From positions 1 through 47,406 of the forward strand of contig JAJCYR010000048.1 in NCBI GenBank assembly GCA_029262775.1: DNA of 47,406 nt, read 5' to 3'. Positions 15,719 to 23,769 of the stretch are shown here, piece by piece; positions within the stretch are counted from its first letter, which is position 1; every line of letters begins with the position of its first letter. A program made the translations under genes and the position numbers. The notes beneath the pieces are model-generated. The model saw nothing but the letters and a program-made list of their open reading frames with translations, searched no databases and was not told the DNA's origin. The DNA is from Bacteroidota bacterium. GTDB lineage: Bacteria > Bacteroidota > Rhodothermia > Rhodothermales > UBA10348.

Positions 15719-16633
15719 ATGTCAAATCTGATTCAAAATATCCTGATTCTTGGTTTCTGCTGGCTCGTTGCAGCGGGTGGAGGTGCATATCTGACACTCG
15801 TACAGCAACCGGATGAAATGGAACGGCTTGAAAAGGCTGAAGAGGTGGCGCGACTGAAAGCGGCTGAAATGGATGCGCTCATGAGCGATGTTTCCGTGTC
15901 CGAGTCGCTGGCGGGGGAAGCGATGACCCGCTGGAAAGCCCGCTATAAGACGGTTCCCCAGCGATTGGCATCCGAAGATGTGGTTCGTTTCCTGAACGAT
16001 CACACCGCCGTCGGATTTTCCCCCTTCGACATTTCCTTCGACGGACATAAAGAAGGTGAATACTTCAACAGATACGAGTTTGAATTGTCGGGCCGGGCCC
16101 GCTGGTCCGATTTATACGAGTTGATATGGACCATCGAAAACGCACGCGTACTGTATCGCATAGACAATCTGGATCTGAATACAGATTCCGATCACAATGT
16201 TGAATTCAATTTTGATCTCACGGCCTTCTATGGCGGGGCGGCCGGTATAAGCGCTGACGATCGCGAGAACCTGCCGGATATTCCCGAAAGTTGGTTTCCC
16301 GCGTCGTCGCTATCCAACAACCCATTCGAGCCTCTGATTCTCGAAGAGTTGCCCCCCAATACCGATGATCTGGTCGATGTGGAGCGGGCGGAACTGGCCA
16401 TGATTGCCGGTGGAAAGGCCGTCTTCTTCTGGAATGAGACCTATGTCGGTCTGGAGCCCGGAGACAAGGTCTATTTAGGAACGCTGATTTCTGTCGATCC
16501 AAGAGAAGGAAGGGTAATGGTGAGCCTCAACAGGGGCGGCATTGCCGACAAAATTGAATTGACGTTGGATACGGGCGCCAGCTTCCGACAGGCCCTGGGG
16601 CCTGTCCAACTGGCACCATCACGGAAACAGTGA
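15719..16633 (+). CDS. PilO-PilP-like fusion protein
   Basis: A 304-residue inner-membrane protein. The ATG at 15719 gives a short N-terminus and one membrane helix (ILILGFCWLVAAGGGAYLTL). A coiled-coil (ERLEKAEEVARLKAAEMDAL) comes next, then a PilO-like ferredoxin-fold region (about 85-200), a proline-rich linker, and a C-terminal GspC-HR/PilP-like domain with the usual G-D-x-V turn (VGLEPGDKVYLGTLISV, about 255-271). PilP normally is a separate lipoprotein that binds the secretin, so fusion to PilO would connect membrane and secretin in one chain. It lies 10 bases after the PilMN-like gene and just before the secretin. Confidence 0.65.
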   Translation: MSNLIQNILILGFCWLVAAGGGAYLTLVQQPDEMERLEKAEEVARLKAAEMDALMSDVSVSESLAGEAMTRWKARYKTVPQRLASEDVVRFLNDHTAVGFSPFDISFDGHKEGEYFNRYEFELSGRARWSDLYELIWTIENARVLYRIDNLDLNTDSDHNVEFNFDLTAFYGGAAGISADDRENLPDIPESWFPASSLSNNPFEPLILEELPPNTDDLVDVERAELAMIAGGKAVFFWNETYVGLEPGDKVYLGTLISVDPREGRVMVSLNRGGIADKIELTLDTGASFRQALGPVQLAPSRKQ

Positions 16634-16641
16634 TCCCCCCC

Positions 16642-18006
16642 ATGAGAAAAACCGCCGCTTATCTTTTGATCCTGGTCGCCGCGACCACTGTGACATCGCA
16701 GCTGCCCGTACATGCCCAGGATGTCGCCCAGCGCCAGATTCGGACGTACATCCCGCCGGAGCACCTCGTCTCGTTTCTGCCGTCCACCCCATTCGACACG
16801 TTCATAGAGTTCCTGAATCCCATTTTCAAGAGGGCAACGGGCAAAGAAGTCATTGACACGGAAAGCCGAAGCAATCCCATTGGACTGTCTATTTCCGGCA
16901 TGCATTTCATGGACGCGCTCGAACTCGTGCTGCAACAGAACGGCATGGCATTCCGGGAAACGGAGCGCTACTTCCTCGTGAGTGAAGCGCCCCAGGATCC
17001 TCCAATCCGAGGAAATGAATCCATCGTGGCGGGCGCCTTTGTGCCGAGATCAGAAACCCTCGCGGTGTCGGCATTGGCCGGCCTCGACACGCGGCAGATC
17101 GAAATCAATGCCATCCTGTTCGAGGTCAATCACACGAAGGCCAAGCAGTCAGGCATTGACTGGAGTGTAATCCTCGGGAGCACGGGCGCCAATGCGGCGG
17201 CAACCGGAGGCGGAGGTGGCGGTGACGCACAAGGATCCGAGAACAGTCTGAGCGTATCGCTCAAGACAAAAGAATTATTTTCCAGCCTTGACAATGTGTT
17301 GGAGACACCGGACAAGATCAATTTTTCTGACTTGAACAGACTGTTTCGTATTGCAGAAGCTGAGGGTATTGGCGAGACGGTGGCCAATCCGTCCGTGACT
17401 GTTCAAAGCGGAGTCGAAGGAGATCTCCAGATCGGCTCGGACGTGCCCATTCAGATCAGGGATTTCTCCGGCAACACGGTCACCGAACTGTTCAAGACCG
17501 GCATTATCGTAAATGTGACGCCGACACTTATCCAGGAGGCCTTGGCCGACACGTTCGGGTCCCCGGTCATGGAGTTCATCCATCTGGATGTGGAGGTTGA
17601 AAAGTCCGGAAGTCGACCGTCGGCTGCTGGCGCCATTATTGATCGCAGCAAGGCCACGACACAGGTGGTCCTGCTCGACGGAGAGCAGACCATTATTGGT
17701 GGTCTCTACAGTACGGACGAGTCTATTTCGCGGAGCGGTGTTCCCATTCTGAAAGATCTTCCAGGTTGGTTTTTCGGACTTAAATATGTGTTCGGAAAGT
17801 CGCAGAAGCAGATCACGCAGAAAGAACTCGTCATTGCCATCCAGGTGCGCCTGGTCGATCCCATCAGGACCCGCATGGCGCGGATGAACGCGGATAACCT
17901 GCTCGAGGAGCGGCGCCAGTCCGTCCAGGATGCGCTGCGGCGCTTCAACGAGGGCGTCGAGGACAAAGTGGACAAGGGAAAGATGAGGGAAGGCTCCAGG
18001 AACTGA
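16642..18006 (+). CDS. Short secretin (PilQ/GspD family)
   Basis: A 454-residue outer-membrane secretin. It has a signal peptide (hydrophobic about residues 4-20, ending VHAQ), an N0/STN-like domain (about 40-110) with FRETERYFLV, and then one secretin domain. The family signatures are visible: EINAILFEVN, VANPSVTVQSG and VPILKDLPGWFFGLKYVFG (about 367-385). It is shorter than usual PilQ because it has no AMIN domains and at most one N-domain. A GTG at 16630 overlapping the previous stop is an alternative start; I prefer the ATG before the charged MRKTAAYLL signal. It closes the secretion-like operon. Confidence 0.9.
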   Translation: MRKTAAYLLILVAATTVTSQLPVHAQDVAQRQIRTYIPPEHLVSFLPSTPFDTFIEFLNPIFKRATGKEVIDTESRSNPIGLSISGMHFMDALELVLQQNGMAFRETERYFLVSEAPQDPPIRGNESIVAGAFVPRSETLAVSALAGLDTRQIEINAILFEVNHTKAKQSGIDWSVILGSTGANAAATGGGGGGDAQGSENSLSVSLKTKELFSSLDNVLETPDKINFSDLNRLFRIAEAEGIGETVANPSVTVQSGVEGDLQIGSDVPIQIRDFSGNTVTELFKTGIIVNVTPTLIQEALADTFGSPVMEFIHLDVEVEKSGSRPSAAGAIIDRSKATTQVVLLDGEQTIIGGLYSTDESISRSGVPILKDLPGWFFGLKYVFGKSQKQITQKELVIAIQVRLVDPIRTRMARMNADNLLEERRQSVQDALRRFNEGVEDKVDKGKMREGSRN

Positions 18007-18028
18007 TGCCAAGCCGTACCTTTCCGGT

Positions 18029-19114
18029 ATGCGCTGTCTGATACCAACTGCCTGCCACGTACAAACGCGTCGCGTCGGACGCTCGACTGTGCTTCTCGCC
18101 GGACTGTTTCTTGTGCTGGGAGCCGGGTGCAGATCGTCGGAACCGGTAGAATCAAAAAACGCAAGCCTGTCGACCAGCCGGATTGAGGTAGCTCGCGCCG
18201 TAACGTCCCACCTTCGCGCGCTGGATTCCGACGGCCTCCGGTACCGGGAAACGGCTACTCTGGGCGAAGCTCGGGTATCGAGCTATATAGCGGGTCACTT
18301 TTCCCGTTTTGACCTCCAGCCGCCGGTGGCAGGTGGCCACGAGCAGACGTATCCGCTACGGAAACACCTGCTTGGGGAGAGTCAACTGTGGCTTCTGGAA
18401 GCCGATACGACGCAGTTTGTGTATGGCCGGGACTTCACGGTTCATCCGCGGTCGTCGACGGGCCGCGTGGACGTACGCATCCTGCCAGGAAGGACCATAC
18501 TCTCCGCCGCCCGCGGTGCGCTCCGACTGGATACGACGGTGGCGGCACCCGCCATTTTCAGGCCCGAAAAAGAGGGCATCCGCCTGGTTCTGGACCGGCG
18601 CGTATGGCCGGCGTTTGTGCAGCCACGGGTCCTGACCACGACCGTTCGTGCCATGGTATCGGCGCAGGAGGACATTGTAACCGGGCACCTTGTGGGGGGG
18701 CTCTACGCGGGAGCCATGCCGCGCATGCGCGATTCCCTTCTCGTCGTTCTCTTACGCATGGATGCGCTGGAGAGCGGCGTGAAGGAAGCCAATGTGGCCA
18801 TGGCTGCCTTTCTGGAGACTGCTCACCGCGTTCAGATTCTCAGACTGGAACGGACGCCCGTCCCACAAAGCATTTATTTTGCGGCGTACTCCGGTACCGA
18901 GGAATCGTGTCAGGGGCCGCAGTGGCTGATGCGGAATTTGCCGTGGTCGCGGGAGGCCATCGCGGGCGTAGTGCACGTGGGTGCCAAGCCCGATTGCTGG
19001 GATCGTATGGATCCGGTGACCGTAGTGGAGTCCGGTTCCGACGGGACGGCTGAAGAGCGCGCACGTGTGCTGCTGGAGCATACCCTGTCGTGGATCCACT
19101 CCCACGCACCTTAG
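18029..19114 (+). CDS. M28-like lipoprotein, probably inactive
   Basis: A 361-residue lipoprotein: VLLAGLFLVLGAGC gives a clear lipobox at about residue 34. The N-terminal part (EARVSSYIAGHFSRFDLQPP) and the late FAAYSGTEES segment resemble M28 peptidases, as in the AGDIDS/SGEEQG enzyme at 5098. The zinc-binding stretch that should lie between them (HxDS and GAxDNxSG) is not recognisable: the matching region reads RMRDSLLVVLLRM. Only the SGTEE glutamates remain. It may be a degenerate peptidase used for binding or structure. It follows the secretin gene by 22 bases, so it could be part of that operon. Confidence 0.55.
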   Translation: MRCLIPTACHVQTRRVGRSTVLLAGLFLVLGAGCRSSEPVESKNASLSTSRIEVARAVTSHLRALDSDGLRYRETATLGEARVSSYIAGHFSRFDLQPPVAGGHEQTYPLRKHLLGESQLWLLEADTTQFVYGRDFTVHPRSSTGRVDVRILPGRTILSAARGALRLDTTVAAPAIFRPEKEGIRLVLDRRVWPAFVQPRVLTTTVRAMVSAQEDIVTGHLVGGLYAGAMPRMRDSLLVVLLRMDALESGVKEANVAMAAFLETAHRVQILRLERTPVPQSIYFAAYSGTEESCQGPQWLMRNLPWSREAIAGVVHVGAKPDCWDRMDPVTVVESGSDGTAEERARVLLEHTLSWIHSHAP

Positions 19115-19120
19115 CCGATA

Positions 19121-19852
19121 ATGCTATCTGTCTGCTGGCAACCCGCCCTTATCACGTCTGATCTCGGACGGATTGTCCATTATGCGGGACTCTGGGGCGT
19201 GGACGGGGTGGAGCTGCGAACACTCGGCCGTCACGAGGAGCGCGTTCCGGATGTCAACGTAGCGGCGCTCCAGCGCCGGGTGGACGACGGCGAACTCGAG
19301 GTTGTCACTGTGGATCCCGGTCTTTTTGCCTCGGACGCCGAGGAGCGCTCGGTCTGGATGAATGACCTGCAACAGGTCCCTGATGTCGTCCGACTCTGTC
19401 GGCGCGTTGCTGTGCGGGCGATCCTGCTGGAGGGGCTGGTCACGCCAGGAGGCCTGCCTACTGCGCCCTACGAGGAAGCTCTCCACCTGACCCGTACATC
19501 TCCCGGTGTACGGCTACTGGTCAGGGACACGGGCGTGGAAGGGCAGGTGGCGGATCTTATTTCGCGGGTAGGATCGGACCGTCTGAAGCGCGCGGCCGTG
19601 ACGGCACTCTCCGAGCCTCTGGTACGTGGCGATATGACACAGGTTGGTATGATCCGTTGTTGCTCCGACTTCGGGGAGCTGCCCGACCAGTCTGTCCTGT
19701 TCGCCTCCTGGTCCGCATTTCTTACTGAAAAAGTCGCCGCCGGGTTCACCGGCGATGTCGTTTTCGAATTCACGTCTGTCGTCGAGCCGGGAAAGGCAGG
19801 GCTGCGCGTGGCCACGGCACTCATCAACGCCGCTGCGCCACTCAGAAAATGA
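19121..19852 (+). CDS. Putative sugar-phosphate isomerase/epimerase-like TIM barrel
   Basis: A 243-residue cytosolic protein. The WGVDGVELRT segment near residue 24 and repeating strand-helix units (LEVVTVDPGLF, AVRAILLEGL, FTGDVVFEFT) resemble the xylose-isomerase-like TIM-barrel family (AP endonuclease 2). Typical metal ligands of the family (Glu, Asp, His) are not clearly complete, so activity is uncertain. It begins 6 bases after the previous stop, and its last 11 bases overlap the convergent beta-barrel gene. The family assignment is tentative. Confidence 0.5.
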   Translation: MLSVCWQPALITSDLGRIVHYAGLWGVDGVELRTLGRHEERVPDVNVAALQRRVDDGELEVVTVDPGLFASDAEERSVWMNDLQQVPDVVRLCRRVAVRAILLEGLVTPGGLPTAPYEEALHLTRTSPGVRLLVRDTGVEGQVADLISRVGSDRLKRAAVTALSEPLVRGDMTQVGMIRCCSDFGELPDQSVLFASWSAFLTEKVAAGFTGDVVFEFTSVVEPGKAGLRVATALINAAAPLRK

Positions 19853-20456
19853 TGCCGAAGTAAAGTCCTACGGTGGCATTGAAGAGTTCCGGATTCGTCG
19901 AGCGGATATTGGTCAGTCCGGTTGAAGTTCGGATGCCGCCAACCAGTGTTTCGCCGCCGACCGTGGTTTCGCCCGCCAGAACAATCATCAGCGACGTGTC
20001 CCGCTCCTGAACGGTGTCGTCGTCTTCGTCCTGTTCCAGGTCGCCGCCCAGCGCCCGGAAACTGATATTGGACTCCAGCTTGAAGGACGTCGTGGGCCCC
20101 ACAAGAAGCTTGGGCCGGATGCTTCCGATTTTGCGCCACCGGTAGCCGACCAGCAGGGGGATCTCGAGATAGGTGATTTCCGACGTAGCTTCAATGCCTA
20201 TTCCGTCCAGTTCACCCTCAAGATGCGCGCCCTTTTGGACAAAGAGCAGTCCCGGTTCGAAGACGAAGCCGGTGGGTGCCTGGAACTGGAGGCCGCCGCC
20301 GCCGGATAACCGGTAAATGGGTGACCTGTTGGAGTCAATGTCGCCGCGGAAACTGGAGCCAGCCAGGCCGATGTGAAGTTGGGCGCGCCACTGCGCATCA
20401 GCGGTCGATGTAAACCCGAGAAGCAGGATGAAGAGGGCAGGAATCAAGTAACGCAT
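19842..20456 (-). CDS. PorT-like outer-membrane beta-barrel protein
   Basis: A 204-residue protein with a signal peptide (LIPALFILLLGFTSTADAQ) and a beta-barrel plan common in Bacteroidota: HIGLAGSSFRGDI, FVFEPGLLFVQKGAHLEGEL, TYLEIPLLVGYRW and a final VGLYFGIIF strand. The ITYLEIPLL segment is typical of PorT-family/outer-membrane beta-barrel domain proteins. I start at the ATG at 20456, directly before the signal peptide; the upstream extension to 20582 crosses a 7-base tandem repeat. Role unknown, probably structural or a small transporter. Confidence 0.8.
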   Translation of the reverse strand: MRYLIPALFILLLGFTSTADAQWRAQLHIGLAGSSFRGDIDSNRSPIYRLSGGGGLQFQAPTGFVFEPGLLFVQKGAHLEGELDGIGIEATSEITYLEIPLLVGYRWRKIGSIRPKLLVGPTTSFKLESNISFRALGGDLEQDEDDDTVQERDTSLMIVLAGETTVGGETLVGGIRTSTGLTNIRSTNPELFNATVGLYFGIIF

Positions 20457-20565
20457 GGACGTATCAGAGTCGGAGTATGAATGGAATCCCGATAGTGGAC
20501 CACAAAGTATATGACCGGCGCGACATGGTAAAGGCATTTCGGAACCCCTTTCCACGTTCATGGCG

Positions 20566-20593
20566 CATGGTGCATGGTGCATGGTGCATGGTG
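20566..20593. repeat. 7-bp tandem repeat, four copies
   Basis: Four perfect copies of CATGGTG, followed by a GC-rich possible hairpin (GCGCAGGG...CCCTGTTGCTGCGC). Confidence 0.9.
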
Positions 20594-20643
20594 CGCAGGG
20601 CTTGCCGTGCGCCCTGTTGCTGCGCCTATATCATCTATTCTGA

Positions 20644-20954
20644 GACATACGAACGAAATGTCGCGATCCGGGCGCTACGAGTACTTGCAATTCGCTGCCT
20701 ACCAACGACTTATTGGTTTCCAGAATCCAATTGCAAGTTTCCAGGATGTCGCGATCCCCTTCCTGCTGGCGCAATACGGACTGAGGTGTCGTGAACCATG
20801 GATTGCGACATCCCGGACACGATCGCGCCACCTCAAGGGGTATTGTGACAGGCAGGAGTCGAATGAATGGGATCCGTCATGTCTGCAAATAAATGCCAGA
20901 CATTGTGTTACGACTATCTTTCAAATCCGGATCGCGACATTTCGTTCGTATGTC
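20644..20954. other. Nested inverted-repeat element, possible structured RNA or MITE
   Basis: Outer arms of 28 bases (20644-20671 and 20927-20954) are perfect reverse complements. Inside lie ACTTGCAATT/AATTGCAAGT (20683-20692/20729-20738), GGATGTCGC/GCGACATCC (20744-20752/20805-20813), GAGGTG/CACCTC (20783-20788/20829-20834) and ATGTCTG/CAGACAT (20879-20885/20897-20903). The word ATGTCGCGATCC occurs directly twice (20658, 20746) and once inverted (20929). The density exceeds what I expect by chance. Confidence 0.65.
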
Positions 20955-21156
20955 CCGGAGATCACCCGTCCCACGGACCTTCAGTGTGGAAGATGTTGTC
21001 ATGCCGCCCGAACCCGAAGGGAACGAGGGGGTTACGGACGCATACGTTTGTCATGGCTGCTCCACGATGCCATGGCATCGCGTCGTCGCCCTTCCTTGTC
21101 TGCACCTCGTAAGATCCTCGTTCGAGAGGCCCTCTACTTTTTCAACACGCTTTTAA

Positions 21157-21244
21157 AATAGCGCTGCTATTCGGCGTCGGGACGCCTTGCATCTGTCATT
21201 CCGGCGCTCGCATCTTGGTGCACGCTGGTTCTTCAACACGCTTC
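21157..21244. repeat. 88-bp dispersed repeat, copy 2
   Basis: An exact copy of 52-139, in the same orientation. It ends 15 bases before the ATG of the YfhO-like gene, so it may form part of that gene's 5' region. Another TTCAACACGCTT sits just before it at 21141-21154. Confidence 0.9.
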
Positions 21245-21258
21245 CAAAGAATCGCCGA

Positions 21259-23769
21259 ATGAGTCCGAAAAAAGCAAAAACAGGCAGATCTGTCTACCAG
21301 GATCCCACCTGGTGGTCTACGTTGTCCACCAGTCGTCAACACGCCCTGTGTCTCGGGTTTCTTCTCGTGCTCGCGGTCGCCTTTCTGGCACCCGCCCATT
21401 TCAGCGGCAGACGGCTGCTGGCCGGGGATACGGTGAACTGGCTGGGTATGGCCCAGTCGGTCATGGACTATGAGGCGGAAACCGGCAATCCGGGTTTGTG
21501 GGCCGGGCAGGCCTTTTCGGGCATGCCGGCCTATATGGTATCTCCCGAGTTGAGTGTTCCGCAGGTGGATGATGTCATGCGCATTGTGCGTCCATGGTTC
21601 TGGCCGTCATCCCATCTGTTCCTGCTTTTTTCCGGCATGTATGTGCTGGTCTGGCTCGTGACCCGAAAGCCGTTGCCAGCGGTTTTTTCGGCCGTTGCCT
21701 TTGGGCTGACTACATATATGCCCGTCATTCTCGTGGCCGGGCACAACTCCAAGTTCATTGCCCTGGCCTGGGCGCCGTGGCTGCTGGCTGCGTTCTACCA
21801 CCTGATGCACAACCCGCGTTGGGTGTCCGCGCTCCTCTTTGCCGTGGCGGTGGCCGTAAACCTGCGGGCGGGGCACGTGCAAATCACCTATTACGTCGTG
21901 TTTGGCGCGGGTATCTGGTGGCTGTTTGAGGCGATTCGACGTGTACGGCAGGGGGAGGGGCGTTCGTTTCTGACTATGAACATGTATCTGGCTGCCGGCG
22001 CACTGCTCGGGCTGGCCATGGTGGCACAACCGTATCTGTCGCACGCCGAGTTCACGCCGTATACCATTCGAGGCTCGGCCAGCGGTGGGACGCCTGGAGG
22101 TATGGCATGGTCCTACGCGATGGCCTGGAGTCAAGGGGTCGGCGAACTTCTTACCCTCCTGGTTGCCCGTTCCTATGGGGGTTCGGGAGCCACGTACTGG
22201 GGACCCAAGATTTTTACGGCAGGCCCACATTACCTCGGTGCGCTGTCGGTGTGTCTCGCACTGATAGCCGTCATCGCAGCGCGGCGAACGGCGCGCGATG
22301 TGGCGCCAATCGCCTTGGCCGTTGTACTGATGCTGCTGTTCTCACTCGGAGAACATTTTCCGGCGCTGAACCGGATCATGTTCAATTATTTTCCCCTCTT
22401 TTCGGCGTTTCGGGTCCCGGAGACATGGCTGAGCGTGATGGCGCTGTACGCCAGTATACTGGCAGGAATCGGCCTTGCTCACGTATCCCGGGGTGCGATC
22501 ATGGCTCGTTTTTCGGCCTGGCGCCCGGCCCGGGTGGCGGCAGGGATGCTGCTTCTGGCAGGCGTTCTGGCCGTTCTCGGGCCGTCATTCGCATCTTTTG
22601 AGAAGCCGGGAGAGCGGGATCAGATTCTTCGGCAGGTCCAGGCGCAATATCCCGAAGTCCGGGGAAATGAGCCGCAGGTGGTGCAGGTCATTGACCAGGA
22701 AATGGCCCGTCGCGTCGAAGCGCGCAGCGCTCTGTTTTCACGCGATGCGCTGCGCACCGTGGTTGTCCTGCTGGTTGCCATGTTATTGATATGGCTCCTG
22801 TCGCAAGGCCTGATATCCGGGTGGATGCTTGCCGCAGGGCTTATCCTGCTGGCCGCGCTCGATCTGGGTAGCATGGGCAGGCAGTACCTGAATAAAGATG
22901 CGTTGGTACCCGCCAGGACCGTGGAAGACGGGATTACCCGTCATGCGTTCGATACGTGGCTGTTGGAGCGGCGAGCGGAAGAGGGCGGAGGCGGCGCATT
23001 CCGCGTGTTTTCGCTCGAATCGGGGCGCGACCCGTCACAGAACGCCCGCCCGTCGTTCTTTCATGAATCGCTCGGCGGTTATACGGGCGCCAAACTTCGG
23101 GTTTACCAGGATGTGCTGGATCACCTGCTCTTCACCGACGATCGTAGAAGCGTGCACGCTTCTACGCTGCGCCTGCTCGATGTGCGCTACATGGTGGCCG
23201 ACCGGGGGCTTCCCGCATGGGAGTTGGTCTTCCAGGACGACCAGGCAGGAGCCTCCGTGTTTGAGGCCCCCTGGGAGGGAGCCCGCGGATGGTTTGTGGA
23301 TTCGGTGGTAACCAGACCCGATGCCGCCGCCATCTGGGAGCGTCTCAAGGCCCCGGAATTCGATCCGGAGCGCGAGGCGGTGTTGTTTGACGAGGACCGC
23401 GACGTTGCCGAGCGCGTCACAGGACGCTCTGGGGCGCACGACGCTGCACTCCGTTCGTGGCTGAACGGCCAGGAAATGACGTTCGAACTGGAGACGGACC
23501 AGGAGCGCCTGTTCGTGATCAGCGAAATATATTACCTGGAAGGATGGACGGCGCGTCTCGATGGTGTGCCGGTACGCATTCTGCAGACCAATTATTTCCT
23601 GAGGGGCGTCGTCGTGCCGGCCGGTGAGCACACGCTGGAACTCCGCTTCGAGCCGGTATCGCACCGAGCCGGAACGTGGATCACGGGACTGGCAGCATTG
23701 CTGGTGTATGGTTGGTTGCTGGTTATTTTTGTCCTGAATATTCGGCGTAGGCGAATGGCGGAATCATGA
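21259..23769 (+). CDS. YfhO-family integral membrane protein
   Basis: An 836-residue polytopic membrane protein of the YfhO/GT-C-like family. About twelve hydrophobic helices fill the first two thirds (for example HALCLGFLLVLAVAFL near residue 28), with a GDTVNWLGMAQ loop after the first helix, which is a typical catalytic-loop position in GT-C enzymes. A C-terminal soluble extracytoplasmic domain (about 560-800) precedes a last helix (TGLAALLVYGWLLVIFVL). Known family members add sugars from lipid carriers to teichoic acid or other envelope polymers. The stop overlaps the GT4 gene, forming an operon with that gene and wecB. Confidence 0.85.
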   Translation: MSPKKAKTGRSVYQDPTWWSTLSTSRQHALCLGFLLVLAVAFLAPAHFSGRRLLAGDTVNWLGMAQSVMDYEAETGNPGLWAGQAFSGMPAYMVSPELSVPQVDDVMRIVRPWFWPSSHLFLLFSGMYVLVWLVTRKPLPAVFSAVAFGLTTYMPVILVAGHNSKFIALAWAPWLLAAFYHLMHNPRWVSALLFAVAVAVNLRAGHVQITYYVVFGAGIWWLFEAIRRVRQGEGRSFLTMNMYLAAGALLGLAMVAQPYLSHAEFTPYTIRGSASGGTPGGMAWSYAMAWSQGVGELLTLLVARSYGGSGATYWGPKIFTAGPHYLGALSVCLALIAVIAARRTARDVAPIALAVVLMLLFSLGEHFPALNRIMFNYFPLFSAFRVPETWLSVMALYASILAGIGLAHVSRGAIMARFSAWRPARVAAGMLLLAGVLAVLGPSFASFEKPGERDQILRQVQAQYPEVRGNEPQVVQVIDQEMARRVEARSALFSRDALRTVVVLLVAMLLIWLLSQGLISGWMLAAGLILLAALDLGSMGRQYLNKDALVPARTVEDGITRHAFDTWLLERRAEEGGGGAFRVFSLESGRDPSQNARPSFFHESLGGYTGAKLRVYQDVLDHLLFTDDRRSVHASTLRLLDVRYMVADRGLPAWELVFQDDQAGASVFEAPWEGARGWFVDSVVTRPDAAAIWERLKAPEFDPEREAVLFDEDRDVAERVTGRSGAHDAALRSWLNGQEMTFELETDQERLFVISEIYYLEGWTARLDGVPVRILQTNYFLRGVVVPAGEHTLELRFEPVSHRAGTWITGLAALLVYGWLLVIFVLNIRRRRMAES

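Larger units (their letters stand above)
20457..21156. other. Long gene-free region with repeats and inverted repeats
   Basis: About 700 bases between the minus-strand beta-barrel gene and the dispersed repeat before the YfhO-like gene. The plus-strand reading frames here (for example 20574-21161) have no recognisable protein and odd composition. The region holds a 7-base tandem repeat (20566-20593), a dense set of inverted repeats (20644-20954) and a lone TTCAACACGCTT motif (21141-21154). I see no tRNA or known riboswitch. Confidence 0.7.

Noticed and set aside
20574..21161. A 195-codon open frame in the gene-free region
   Set aside because: Its protein has no recognisable domain, it crosses the inverted repeats and starts inside a tandem repeat.
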